Below, one piece after another: positions 21,245-34,123 of a DNA stretch of 64,000 nt (its first letter is position 1; each line of letters opens with the position of its first letter). Made by a program: the position numbers and the translations under genes. The stretch is from Amoebidium appalachense (lineage: Eukaryota; Ichthyosporea). Below the pieces are notes generated by a model, which had not been told where the DNA came from, made no database searches, and saw only the letters and a list, made by a program, of their open reading frames with translations. The stretch spans positions 3,224,001-3,288,000 of the forward strand of contig CAVNZM010000004.1 of NCBI GenBank assembly GCA_963693365.1, read 5' to 3'.

Positions 21245-22878
21245 ATGGCTACTCTTTCAGTTACCATTCAGGAGCCGGAGGACTACAAGGGAGGAGAGTC
21301 ACAGGAGACACGGGAGAAACGTTATGCACGGTATGAGCAGGTAGTTGCTGCCATGCAGAGCCCCGAGGGAGGGGTAGAGATCAAAGACCGCACAAAGTTG
21401 CTCAAGACAATCCCCTCTTGCTTTGTGGCAGTAGATGCTATCAACTGGCTCGCTGAAAACCTCAAGTTCTCCAACCGCACAGAGGCGTTGCTGTTCGCCC
21501 AGAAGCTCCTGAAAGAAGGTGTGTATTAAATGGCTGTGGTGTTTAGTTGCCTTCCCTCCTTTGTGTCACGGTGTATACATGCCTGGTAGATCCACTGCAA
21601 CACAGATATCCTACCCACCCGGGAATTTGAAAAAAGCTCAACCGTATGCTCTTACGGGGTGTTTGGGTGAACTTTTCTGGGTGGGGGTGCATGTGATTTA
21701 TTATTCACAAAGTATCATTCAATATTCCGTAATAGCTTTTTCCATTTTAGTGCAAGGAAATTTTGGATGCTAGATAAATAAAATGGACTTTCGTGATAAA
21801 TACATTTTATAGCAATTCGCTTTCAGAAGGGTAGGTGTGCGAGTCTTGTGCATGTCCATAATTTGGTGGTAATTGATTTGCCCATCCGACAACCCCTTAC
21901 ATGCACAGGCTATATCTTCCCTGTTGACGACTACAACCCCATCGTTGACTCCAACGACCAGTATCTCCGCTTCCAGACGCCCTTTTTCTGGCCCAGCATC
22001 AACGGAAACCCTACAGACTACGACTATGCCGTCTACTTGGTCAAGTGCAACCTGCGCAAAGGCGCAAAATCTATGAAGCAGTACGAGCTGGAAGCCTTTG
22101 CCCGTGTGCAGCGCAAACTGCACCGGCGCTGGGAGTTCATCGTCCAGCAGGCCAGCGACCAAATGGCTGCATCCAGTGGGTCGTCTGCTGAGGTATGGGG
22201 AGTTAGGCCGTTTTAGAAAAGAAGTTAGCAATTTTTGGCTTCTGATCTCATATGCGTTATGGAGGGCATCTTGTGGGGGTTGAGGCACAATAAGATGCAC
22301 TTTAAAAATTTTGCTATCTTAAATTCTGAAACACACGGGGAGGGGAGAAAAACTTGACTACACCCAAACACGTTTCTGATGAGTTAGTGCGCTCGTAATA
22401 GATGCTTCTGATCAAGCCCTCATATTCTTCGATTCCCAGCCGGCCTATTGGCCATGCTTGTTGCTCAGTGTTAAACTTTTAAAAACCTGCAAGTAAAAGA
22501 AATATGATAGACACGTGCAACCACAGCACACCATCTTCGACAGTCAAGAGCGGGCCTTCTGGTGGACACACCGCCCACCCCGCAAGCAGGAGGCCAACCT
22601 CAACAAGACTGTGCAGCAGCAGGAGGAGGGCATTGGCCCCGTCGACCCCCGTGCTGCCCGTGCCGTGCTGTGGGCAAAATCCTTGGTCACCCTGCTTGCT
22701 GATCCAGAGGGCTACAAGCTGTTCAGGTGCAAGAGATATTTTTGCCACCCTCAGCCCTCACGTGTCATGCTATGTTTCCGAGGGCTTCGGTCACCAAGAC
22801 GTTTAGCAACCCCACGATTAGATCCCCTTTCCCTCCTCCCTCCCCCTCCCCTCCCCCCTCTCCCTCCCCAACATCACA

Positions 22879-22941
<63 letters not shown>

Positions 22942-23339
22942 CCCCCCTCGCCACCCACGTTCCATCCCTCTTGAAGTTCCTTCCCTGCGCCGAATTCATC
23001 CCCACCTCTCCCACTTAAAATATGGCTCCAAAACTGCTTTGTGCACAACACAATCACAAAAGATTATTGCCTTTCAACTCCCATTTTTTTGCGCTGTACC
23101 TACACCAAAATGCTACGACACACTGAAAAACCACCTTTTATTAGCTACCATTTCCCCAGGCCTCCCTCCTCCCAAAAACCTATATCTCATGACTCTTTTG
23201 GCCTCTACTTTTTTTCCTCGCCATTATACTTGAGCACGGTATCTCTAAGGGTTATTGCGCACGATGAATCTTTTACTGCACTCCCCAGCTTCCCCACAAA
23301 CATACACACTCTCTCTTTCTCTCTTTCTCCCCCCCCCCC

Positions 23340-23380
<41 letters not shown>

Positions 23381-23431
23381 TCTCTCTCTGTCTCTCTCTC
23401 TCTCTCTCTCCCTCCCCCCCCCCCCCCCGTG

Positions 23432-23476
<45 letters not shown>

Positions 23477-23655
23477 ATTCTCACTCTCTCTCTCCCCCTC
23501 CCTCCCTCCCCGTGTTCTCTCCCACCACCCCCCCCCCCACCACCACCACCACCACCACTATCATTCTTCGCCCTAAACCATGGCCCTTCTTGTACTTTAT
23601 TCCTTCGGTCCTTAAGTTATCGTTTAATGCGCCTACGAGTTACCAATCAAACACT

Positions 23656-23687
<32 letters not shown>

Positions 23688-24901
23688 CCCCCAACCACCA
23701 CCACCACCACAAAAAAAAACAAAAAAAAACAAAAAAACATACACCTCCTCCATCGTACATATCTTTTTTTTTTTTTTTTTGAAGAGAGAGGGGGGGGGGG
23801 GGGGGATGGGGGGCGCAAAACTGTTTTCACCCGCACACACCCAACACCACATCCACATCCACATCTGCACCTCCATCTCTTCAATTTGCTCCTCCCCTCT
23901 CCCCCCTTCCCCATCCCCCTACACTTCTCCCGGGAAACCCATTCCCGGAATTCTTTGCTATGGTTTTCTTTCTCCCTCTAATATGACTTTAGCGCAACCT
24001 TGACTGGTGTACCGGTATCACCACGAATAACAATAATACGGCTGCCACAAAGAACACACATCGAACGCGAGCACAACGAAGAGAACTTGGACTTCTGGGA
24101 GGCCTGCCGCAACCTTGAGTCTGCCGAGCTGCAGGGTGAGGGCCTGGAGAAAGAATCCCGGGCCATCTGGAACCGCTTCCTGGTGCAGAACACCCCCAAC
24201 GAAGTCAACATTCCTGCTGCAGTCCGCGACAAGATTGACCGTCTGATGAAGAAGCACCGCTACTCCCTCGGTAACTTCCTCCTCCCTCCCCACCTCCCCC
24301 CCCCCCTCCCCACTCCCCCCTCTTCTCTTCCCTCCCCCCCCCCCCTCCTCCTCCTCCTCCTCCCGCCATCCCCCCCCACCCGCACACACGCACACACACA
24401 ACGCCCAGACCACCACACCCCTACTTCCAATTAACGGAAAACGGGAGATTGGCAAAAACGGGAGATTGGCAAATTCTGGCCAGGCAAAAAAAGAAACGAT
24501 TACGAAATGTTTTGAAATGCACTTCTCTTGTAGGATTCAACAAACACTAGTATGCTGAAATCGCGGTTAATAAGCGGAAATGATGTGCAGGTGTATCCCT
24601 CCCTCCCCCTCCCCCTACCATTTCAGGGATGCCAGGAAGGTTGGGCTGGAGGGGGGGGGGGAGGGGGGGGGGGGGGGGGCTCAAATCCCTTCGTTTGGAG
24701 GGATACCAGTTGGGTCCTCCCTTAATACCTGCACACTGTGTGGTAACCCTTGTACGAAATCAATCTGCAGACATGTTCGGTGAAGCCAAGCAGTCCATCC
24801 AGCACCTGATGAGCAAAGATATCTACACACGCTTCCTACGCTCCCCCGAGTACTGTGACCTCATGAAGCAAGCCGAGGCGGCTGGCTGGCTGGAGCTGTA
24901 G
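21245..24901 (+). CDS. R7-like RGS protein (DEP-DHEX-RGS) without a GGL domain
   Basis: Five exons: 21245-21518, 21909-22192, 22527-22726, 24053-24270 and 24771-24901; all phases close, giving 368 residues. A DEP domain lies at about 31-110 (TIPSCFVAVDAINWL, EALLFAQKLL, GYIFPV). A DHEX-type region follows (YLRFQTPFFWPS, DYAVYLVKCNLR, RRWEFI) and ends DSQERAFWWTHRP, as in animal RGS6/7/9/11. The RGS domain fills about 231-360 (HNEENLDFWEACRNLE, NTPNEVNIP, RFLRSPEYC). RGS domains speed GTP hydrolysis on G-alpha subunits; DEP/DHEX usually serves membrane anchoring. Animal R7 proteins carry a GGL domain for G-beta-5 between DHEX and RGS. Here only about 27 residues separate them, inside one exon. 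The exon 4 acceptor (CACAAAG) has a poor pyrimidine tract. Confidence 0.88.
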
Positions 24902-25468
24902 CCGTGCATCTATGTAAATAACTGATACCGTGGGAACCAATTATAATGATGGGGAGATCAAGAAACAGTGTATATTCGATTGAAGCTAATACTACCATGC
25001 GCGAATTCCCATACATGTGCATGTTGTGTTGAACCATATACTGTAGTAAACATGCATCATGATATCTACTTAAATGTAAGTCACGGTGCCGTTCGGAACA
25101 GGAAGGATGCAACTACCAACCTGCACCGTGACCTCAACAAGTTAGCGTAACATGGCAGCAACAACCTCACATATCACCTCTCTGCTATGAATGCAACACA
25201 TGAACTTATAGTGATGCTGAATAAAAAACCCGCTGGGTCCGGGAGTATGACGGTTGCATTTGTAATGTTTGCAAAGTACCATATCGGATACTACTTCAAC
25301 TTCAGCACCCTCTTTTTTCACACTGAGTCACACAGATAGATGGCCAAACCCGGGTGACTAGCCTCGGATTTTTGCTATTGCACTCACTTTCTACACCATG
25401 TTATCATCTGAAGTTGCAGTGATTATTGCTCGCGCACACTACTATGGAAAGAATGCAGAGAGGGTGGA

Positions 25469-25524
<56 letters not shown>

Positions 25525-26123
25525 AAAAAGAAAGAAAAGAAGAAGAAGAAGAAGAAGAAGAATAAGCCTTTAAAGAAAGGAGACAAAAAGAAAAGGAATG
25601 ATAAAGAAAGAAAGAAAGAAATGATTGAAAAAGGAGGGAGGAAGGGGCGGAGGGGGAGGAGAAAGGAGGCGAAAAAAACGTAACCAAATTCTTGTCCCAT
25701 GTTTCCCCTTCATTAGGGTTTCAGGGGTTTTTGAATTTGAAATGGTGGAAGAGGGAGTAGTTAGCCTTTTCGGGCCGGCAGTAATTGATTTGGCCGCCAG
25801 CCGGCAAGCTCTAAACAGCTCTGAGCAACTGTATTGGAGCTCAAAATCGATAGAAAAAGCTCAAATAAATTGTAATTATCGACACGCATGTGCCTCACAT
25901 ACGTTTCTAAGTTGGTTTGGGAGAATATCATCATTTCGTATACTTTTGTATCTGTTTCTGTGTTTCTGAAGTGACTATCTAGGGAAATTTGCAGGTATGA
26001 ACAGGTTAATATTGACGTCCGCACTGGTGGTGCCCCCTCCCCCCCCCACCCCCCCCCTCCCCCCTCCCCCCCCCCCCCCCCCCGCCCCCTCCCGTGGGGG
26101 GAGGGACCCACCTGAGTGTGTGT

Positions 26124-26162
<39 letters not shown>

Positions 26163-26371
26163 AGCCCCTCCGCCCGCTGATGCGCGTCAATGATTCATGG
26201 CCAGAGTCACTTTTCCATCCACCAAAGTTGTACATGTATTCGTTACTTTTTTTTTTTTTCTTTTTTTCTTTTTTTTTTTTTTGAGGAATTGCTCCCGTTT
26301 TGGCCACTGATACACATCCTCCCTCCCCCCTCCCTCGCCCCCCCCCCCTCCTCCACCCCCTCCCCTCCCCC

Positions 26372-26635
<264 letters not shown>

Positions 26636-26805
26636 CTAAGCACACACGCACGCATTTACCATACAACCCTGAGTACTGGTGCTCTTCTTCTGCCGGATGC
26701 ATACTCATTGTGTGTTCTTTGCAAGCTCTGCTTTGTATTGTCCACGGGAAATGTGTACTAAATGCTCCATAACATTTTCGTTCAACGGCCCGACTCCCAC
26801 GATGA

Positions 26806-26841
<36 letters not shown>

Positions 26842-26993
26842 GCCCCCGGCCCCCAGACCTCCCGCCTCACTCAACTCCCCCCACCCCCCCCCCCCCTCCC
26901 CACCCCACCCCTCACTCTGCTCGTTTACAACACAATAATACAATTGAATGCATGTGCACATGTGCACGCATGCACACACCGTGACCCAAAAAC

Positions 26994-27060
<67 letters not shown>

Positions 27061-27113
27061 ACACGCACACAAATCGGCTGGGCGTGCGGTGCTGCCGGAT
27101 CCAATCAAAACAG

Positions 27114-27217
27114 ATGAACTAAACGATTGGCTTATTAAGGGCAGATCCCGCACCGAAGGGACAAAAGTACCTCAAGAAGGGCAAGCTGCATTAAAAACGA
27201 AGAAGTCTCAAATGTAG
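27114..27217 (+). CDS. Possible terminal exon of an unidentified gene
   Basis: After a candidate acceptor (AAAACAG at 27107-27113) an open frame reads DELNDWLIKGRSRTEGT, continues Lys/Gln-rich and stops at 27217. The composition looks coding, unlike the repeats around it, and the frame also stays open upstream into the CA array. I found no partner exon between 24902 and 27000, so this may be chance. Confidence 0.22.
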
Positions 27218-28017
27218 GTAAATAAAAAAATAAAAAAAATCTATTCACATTTAGCTACAAATGCGCACTTACAAGTATATGACAATTATTCCTCGTATTG
27301 CTCTTTGCTTCTCATCGTGACTTTTGGGCTGCCGAAGCGCATATCTTTCCAAATCTTACCGCGCTCTCGCCTGCTCTCGCATCAAAACAACTTGGAAAGA
27401 AAAAAGGCGGACCGACAAACAAACGATCCCAGTCCGCTAGTTTTCAAAGGTGTCGCAAAACAAACCCACACCTTTAGACAGAGAGAGAGTAAAAGGTGAG
27501 AAGTCGGTGTGCGTATAAACTGCATGCTTTCATAGAGTCTAGAGCAACGTGAATCGTATGTTTGCCCTGAGCAATCAGGGCGGAGCGAAAAACACTCGCG
27601 GTAGTGGCAGGGGCACACCTCAGAGAGTGCTACTTAAGCCTTGCACACACTTTCACAAAGTGAGAATTCAACTCGCCAAAACACCTGGTATATGACCGAT
27701 GGAATTTTTTATTTATTCTTTAACAACATCTCTGAGACACACGCCATGCTGGGTTTGGGATAGTTGTGCGTGACTGCATGACGTTTGCTGGATCTTGTGC
27801 ACACAACCTTGGGAGAGTCTGCAGGGAAGGTTTGAGGGAGAAATGCCGAGGATATTGGGACGGCTGAGCCGGGGGGAAGGAAGGAGGGGGGCGGGGAAGG
27901 TTAAAAGGGAGGGGTAGGTGTAACCTCTGAGAGAAGAGTAACCTTAGTGGTTGTTTCTTGTGACTGGGAAGACTCCATCACAAACATAACAGGGGCTTGG
28001 GCAGGAAGGACACCACG

Positions 28018-28163
28018 ATGAAGGTCAGTGTTATCTTGTTGTCGGCGGTGGCCATAGGGCTGTATGCCTTTGGCGCCGTGTCGTATATGCGCCTCTACAA
28101 CAAATATGTCACCCAGGCGGGTATGATGGAGGAGTATGCTGAGATCCACTGGCTGTTGGGTAT

Positions 28164-28197
<34 letters not shown>

Positions 28198-30723
28198 TCA
28201 CACACACACACACACACACATACACACCGCTCTTTTTATTCTCCGCTGAGCTTCGCCTCTTTCCTTTCCAAACCTCTTCCCCCCAACTTCAACTTCTTGC
28301 TTTCTACAGCAAGGCTGTTCAGCCACGCTGTGTTGCTTTCCTCCTGGCCTTTTACGTGAACCCATGGCAACCCCCCCCCCCCCCCCCCCCCCCCCCTCCC
28401 CCCCTCTCTACCCAACCCGCCAACCCCCCCGTCCTCCGCCCGCACACTCCCGCATCCACAGTATGCTCCCTTCTGGCCGATCCACACTTCCACCCAACCC
28501 TCTTCTTTCTTGGCTGCTTAGAGCTAAAGAGTTTCATGTCAAAGCCATCGTCGTTGTGCAGTGCACATGCAATCATTCATGTGCACACTCCTTCTCACCC
28601 ACCCCAGTACCATGGGATTTGCATCTAGTGGTCTAACTCCCTGTGGCCACAGGTGATGTTTCACAGACGATCCTCAGTGGCAGCAATATCCCCATGGACA
28701 AGGTGGCCTACGAGTGGGCGGTCACTTTCCCCCTGCTCTCCACTATGGCGTTCAACTACATGAACGGTGGCAATCAATTCCAAAACCTCGGCATCGTTGC
28801 CACCATTTTTGCAGAGCGCAAACTGCACTGCCAGACTGACGTAAGAAGTCCCCCCCCCCCCCCCCCCCCCCCCCCCTCATATTTTCCCCTCTGATTGCGA
28901 ATTCTGCGGCCTTCGGGACTTAATTCTTTTCAGCTGGTGTAGTATGTTAGCCAGGGAAGTATCGACTTAGGTATCGACGGGGGAGCTTCCTAGAAGGCCC
29001 GTCTCCTGAGTTCCTATCTATATTTTTCTTGCTTCTGCTTACTGCTGCAACTTTAACCCCCGGCCTTTCCCACTGCCCTTGCCTGCATAAGCAACCCTGC
29101 TCGTCTCTGATCAAGACGGGTGACCTACTCATGTTCAAGTGAAACAGTATCTGAGTTGGGTTTCGTTAACGAGGGGAATAGGTCGAAACTCGGGTACTGT
29201 GGATGACGTGGGCCCCCCCTGAGGATGGGCTCTGCTTATTATGCATACTCTTTATGTATGGCTTGCATTCTGCATCGTGTTATCCGTTTGTTCTTGTGTA
29301 CTTCGTACTTTTTGACGCATTCAAAATCCCCCCTCTCCCCCGGGGCCCCTAGGCCACTGTCCTGCAGCTTTCTCTACCCCTTCTCCCAGCCCTCCCTTTT
29401 CGCCTCACCCTATCATATCTGCCACTTGATATTTCCATTTTGCTCGCTTGCTTTTCGTCCTTATACCCAGTCCCCGCTCCCCCCCCCTCCCCCTCCCCTC
29501 CCCCCCCCCCCCCCCCCCTCTCTCTCTTACACTCTCCCCTGGTCTCTTAGCCTCTTCCAAAATGCCGCAGCTCATTTTGCCTGTATCACCTCCTCCCCCA
29601 CCTGCCTCGGTTGCTCTTCGTTGTTTTACCCCAAGGCCCCCCCACCACATTTCCATTGCATCTGCTATCCGTAACGGGAAATAGAATTCTTTCCCTCCCT
29701 CTCCATACCTCTTCCAAATTCCATACCCCCTTGCTTTCCTTCTTCCCCATCCCCTCCTCCCTCATCCTCCCTCTCACCCCACCCCTGAGAATGGGCCCAC
29801 TTATCATGCATACTTCTGTGTGTGTCCTGCAACCTCTGCATTGTGTTGCCCACATGTATGTGTACTTCTTGTACTCTGTAACCCATGAGACCCCCCCCCC
29901 CCCCCCCCCCCTCATTCCCCCCCCCCCCCCCCCCCCCCCGTTATGATTATGTAATCCGTACTCTATAACCCATTCTAACCCGCCCCCCCCCTCCCCCCTT
30001 CTCTCTACACACACAGATTAACGGTTGGCTGCTGGCACTCATCTACTACACGCTTGCCCACTACTGCTTTGCCAATGGCCAACGCTTTAAGCCCCTTGGC
30101 TGGGTGGATTTGATCACATTCCCCCTGAGCTTTGGCCTGGCTGGGCTGCTTTTCTTCTGCATGACTCAGGGCTTCCCCCCAGTCATCTACGAGTCACTGG
30201 CTATGGAGAACTTTAAGCTGGTTACGGAGCAGCGTGAGGTGGGTCACTTATACTGCTGTACCTATTATTTGGCTTTCACTTATACTTCTAGATCTTTCCT
30301 TCGATTTTCCACTTCTACTGCTGTGCGTTATTGTTTGACTTTCGCTTATACTTCCATAGCTATCCTTTGACTTTCACTTATACTTCTGTACCTATCCTTT
30401 GACTTTCACTTATCCTGCTGTACTTGCCTTTTTTCTAGAGCACGTTTAATGATGTGCTTATGCCTTTTGGGGGGTTGATTATACGGTCATACTTATTCTT
30501 TTGTCCCACATATTCTTGTTTGCAGCAATTCCTGAAAATCCATCCCTCGCCCCCTCCCTTCCTCCCTCCTTCCCCCCCCCCTCCCCCCCCCCTCCCCCCT
30601 GCCCCCTGCATATACACACACCGTGACATGTCCTCGACATGTAAAAGCCGTGGCCTTGATTGACGAGTACGGGATATATCCCCCCTTCCCCTCCCCCCAG
30701 CCTCCGTCCCCCCCCCCCCCCCC

Positions 30724-30754
<31 letters not shown>

Positions 30755-30829
30755 CCCTCCCCCCCCCCTCTCCCCGCCCCCTCCCCCCCCTCCCCCCCCC
30801 CCCCCCCCCCCCCCTCGTTTTCCTCTGTT

Positions 30830-30862
<33 letters not shown>

Positions 30863-31446
30863 CCCCGGGGGGCACCGTCACCATTTCGGCTTCCCCTCTG
30901 GTGCCTTTTCTTTCCCCTAGTGCATCACATTAACCCCCGCCCCCCCCCCCCTCCCCCCCCCCCCCCCCCCCCCCCCTCCCCGGGAGCTTCCTAGAAGCCC
31001 CGTCTCCTGAGTTCCTATCTATATTTTTCTTGCTTCTGCTTACTGCTGCAACTTTAACCCCCGGCCTTTCCCACTGCCCTTGCCTGCATAAGCAACCCTG
31101 CTCGTCTCTGATCAAGACGGGTGACCTACTCATGTTCAAGTGAAACAGTATCTGAGTTGGGTTTCGTTAACGAGGGGAATAGGTCGAAACTCGGGTACTG
31201 TGGATGACGTGGGCCCCCCCTGAGGATGGGCTCTGCTTATTATGCATACTCTTTATGTATGGCTTGCATTCTGCATCGTGTTATCCGTTTGTTCTTGTGT
31301 ACTTCGTACTTTTTGACGCATTCAAAACCCCCCCCCCCCCCTCCCCCTCCCCCCACAGCAAGTTGCTCTGGGCCTCTATCTGTCCAGCTTGGCCGCACTT
31401 GGCTGGCGCTCTCTTGCGCGCTGCTACAACGAATTCCAGTACGTTA

Positions 31447-31519
<73 letters not shown>

Positions 31520-32456
31520 CCCCAGCCCTACCCACCCACCTACCCACCCATACCGAGACACACACACACACACAGCCTCCCATCAAGACACACATAAGTG
31601 CACTTGCATAGACAGGCACCTGTGTCAAGGTTGCAGGTACTTTTTCGATGATCGTTTGTGGTTTTGTGAGGCGGTTAAGGAGACTTGGGGGATGGTTTTC
31701 AAATAATAATTGGGGGTGCGCAGCCGATCAAGATCGACCAAATTCCATAATTGATCCAGTCGGTCAATCGAGGCCGGAAGGTCCGATAATTCAACTTTCA
31801 ATATAAACCCCATGCCATTTGTGAGAGAGTGAACGCAGAAACCGGGGGAGAAAATGATAATTTGATCATAAAGTGGGGGTTGGTTAGTTAGGATTCATGT
31901 ATGTTTACCAGTGAAAAAATCTGGTTCGAGCTGCCCGTTATCGCTTAGCGTAAGCATATATGGGAGGGGGTAGAAATCGATTTTTCCAAGGGCTGACACA
32001 TCAACATCCATTATGTAATTACCCCCCACTTTTATTAGTTAGTTTTTTTTTTTCAGGGCAAGTTTCTGCGGTCACTCTCTCACAAATGACATGGGGTTTA
32101 TATTGAAAGTTGAACTTTCGGACCTTCCGGCCTCGATTGACCGACTGGATCAATTATGGAATTTGGTCGATCTTGATCGGCTGCGCACCCCCCATTTTTT
32201 TTTTTTTGAAAACCATCCCCCAAGTCTCCTTAAGGAATTTGGTGGTGGAACTCGTATATTTTTTCTGGTAGTGGGTGTGTGTGTGTGAGGTGGGCGAGGA
32301 GGGGAGCAGAGGGGGGGGGGGAGGGAGGGGGGAGGGGGGGGGGGGGGGGAGGGGAAAGGGGGGAGGTGGCTATGTTGCACACAGATTTCTTGGGCACACA
32401 GGATGATCCCCTTTCCGTGTGCTTGTCTGAATAGCTTTGTTCTTCGAGCTGTTTGC

Positions 32457-32495
<39 letters not shown>

Positions 32496-32584
32496 CACCC
32501 ACCTGCCCATACACGTGCACATGCACACACACACACACACACATGCGCGAGCCGTTAGGCTATAAAAACGAGCAACCGACACAT

Positions 32585-32615
<31 letters not shown>

Positions 32616-32952
32616 CCCCTCCATCCCCTCGTACACCCGTGCGCGCGAAATCACAGCCAACCCTTTCGTTCATATTGTTCCTGGACTCGTGTAGCTAAGA
32701 CACTCCCTTCACACATCTCGATCCACCAATGCTGTCCCCCCCCCCCGCTCCTCTTTTATATAACTGGGTTCCCTCTGAGAATGGGTGTTATGTGTGTGTA
32801 TGCCCCTGTTGCACTAATTATGTAATTGTTCATCTTGAAAATATACATCGTACTCTACGGCACCACTCTACCTCTCCCCCCCCCCCCCCCCCCCCCCCCC
32901 CCCTTCTTTCCACTCCACCACCTTCTTCTTTCTCTGCAACACATGCTAACAT

Positions 32953-33029
<77 letters not shown>

Positions 33030-33323
33030 TCCCCTCTCCTTTGCAGGCCTGAGGCCTACTTGTACTGGTTCGGCACCGGGTTCCTCAACCTCTCGTCTTT
33101 CGTCTTGATCATGAACCACTACGGCCTGTCTGTTATTGAGCCTCTCACCTTCCATATGGTCTGTTTGTACTTTGCGCACTTTGTCATGGCAATGTGTTCG
33201 GTCCCGCGTGCGCCTGTGGCGGAGGAGGGGGAGGAGGAAAAGAAAGAGGAAACGAAGGCAGTGACGGCACCAAAGAGTGGGAGCAAGTCGAGGAGCAGTG
33301 CGGGTGAGAAAAAGAACAAGTAA
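28018..33323 (+). CDS. Multipass membrane protein with C-terminal KKxx tail
   Basis: Five exons: 28018-28159, 28653-28840, 30017-30238, 31359-31438 and 33047-33323; phases close, giving 302 residues. The N-terminus is a hydrophobic anchor or signal (MKVSVILLSAVAIGLYAFGA). Further hydrophobic stretches read YEWAVTFPLLSTMAFNYM, INGWLLALIYYTLAHYC, DLITFPLSFGLAGLLFF, QVALGLYLSSLAALGW, YLYWFGTGFLNLSSFVLI and LTFHMVCLYFAHFVMAM, so six or seven spans. The cytosolic tail is Glu/Lys-rich and ends KKNK, a dilysine ER-retrieval signature, so residence in ER or early Golgi is likely. I recognise no family. Introns 1, 2 and 4 start with the donor and then a long C run; introns 2 and 3 each hold one near-identical dispersed repeat; intron 4 holds a foldback element. 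Confidence 0.8.
28981..29326 (+). repeat. Dispersed repeat, family 1 copy (full)
   Basis: About 346 bp, from GGGAGCTTCCTAGAAG to GACGCATTCAAAA, then C-rich sequence. Nearly identical to 30982-31327. It lies in intron 2 of the dilysine membrane gene. Confidence 0.92.
30240..30430 (+). repeat. Short degenerate tandem repeat
   Basis: Five or six imperfect copies of a unit of about 30 bp, consensus close to CTTTCACTTATACTTCTGTA, directly after the donor of intron 3. Confidence 0.65.
30982..31327 (+). repeat. Dispersed repeat, family 1 copy (full)
   Basis: About 346 bp. Differs from the copy at 28981-29326 by only a few bases by eye, and is again followed by a C run. Lies in intron 3, ending about 30 bp before exon 4. 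Confidence 0.92.
31448..31516 (+). repeat. Poly-C tract, 69 nt, beside a 5' splice site
   Basis: Uninterrupted C run beginning nine bases after the donor GT at 31439. Confidence 0.95.
31675..32233. mobile_element. TTAA-flanked foldback element (piggyBac-type MITE candidate)
   Basis: Two inverted arms of roughly 170-180 bp enclose a unique centre of about 200 bp. The left arm starts TTAAGGAGACTTGGGGGATG (31675) and the right arm ends with its complement, CATCCCCCAAGTCTCC plus TTAA (ends 32233). TTAA at both outer ends is the target duplication of piggyBac transposons. No transposase frame is present, so it would be a non-autonomous copy. The arms also share a reading frame (VELSDLPASIDRLDQLWN) that is a by-product of the inverted repeat. 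It lies in intron 4 of the dilysine membrane gene. Confidence 0.7.
32954..33027 (+). repeat. Poly-C tract, 74 nt, before a 3' splice site
   Basis: Uninterrupted C run ending 19 bp upstream of the acceptor for exon 5 at 33047; it could serve as the pyrimidine tract. Confidence 0.95.
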
Positions 33324-34087
33324 TTTGGTGGAAATTTGAGTTTGCGAAGGGGTTTATAGTGGGATATCATCGTGGTATGCAGGCTGGAATTTTGGGGGGA
33401 GGGGGGATCTGTGGAAATTCCAGTTTGCGGGAGGTTTACAGTAGGATTTGGTGGTGTGGAGGCTGGAGTTTGTTTTGGGGGGAATGTTTGTTGGAATTGG
33501 TAAGGTGGAAATTAGGAGGTTGGCGGATACGAAAATTGTTTTTGTGGGGTCCGCATGGGTTTGATGTGAATTTTCATGAGGCTCGATGCGAATTAGCACG
33601 TAGGCATATCGTAAGTGCACCCATTATAGTAAATTCAAACTAAAAGATAAGCTTTAGTTTTAAACTAGAAGCTACACACACTCTTCCGATTCATTAAAAC
33701 TAACGAAGGCTAATCACCCCCTGCTATCCATATCTGGTGTCAGAACCCCCCCCCCCCCCCCCCCCAACCCCCCCCCCCTCCCCCCCCCCCCCCCCTCCCC
33801 GCAAACCAGTATTTATGACCAATTTACCTGATGAAGATTTGTCAGCCACAGCAAAACCAACCCATTGATTTCAAATGCACACTCAATCAGAAACCCTCCC
33901 CCCCCCCCGGACCCCTCCCGAGGCTGGGCCCTGCTTATCATGCATGTTTACCTACGTACAAATAAGATACATACTCCTTTTTGCGTGCTTGTGCAAAATT
34001 GCTTTGTGTTGTCTCTCGTGAATGTGTATACGTTGTACTCTTAACTTCCTAACCGTTACTCTTTGCACATTCTTGCCCTCCCCCCCC

Positions 34088-34123
<36 letters not shown>

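Noticed and set aside
31625-32288. Two nearly identical small proteins on opposite strands
   Set aside because: They come from the arms of one inverted repeat; no splice, start context or homology supports coding.
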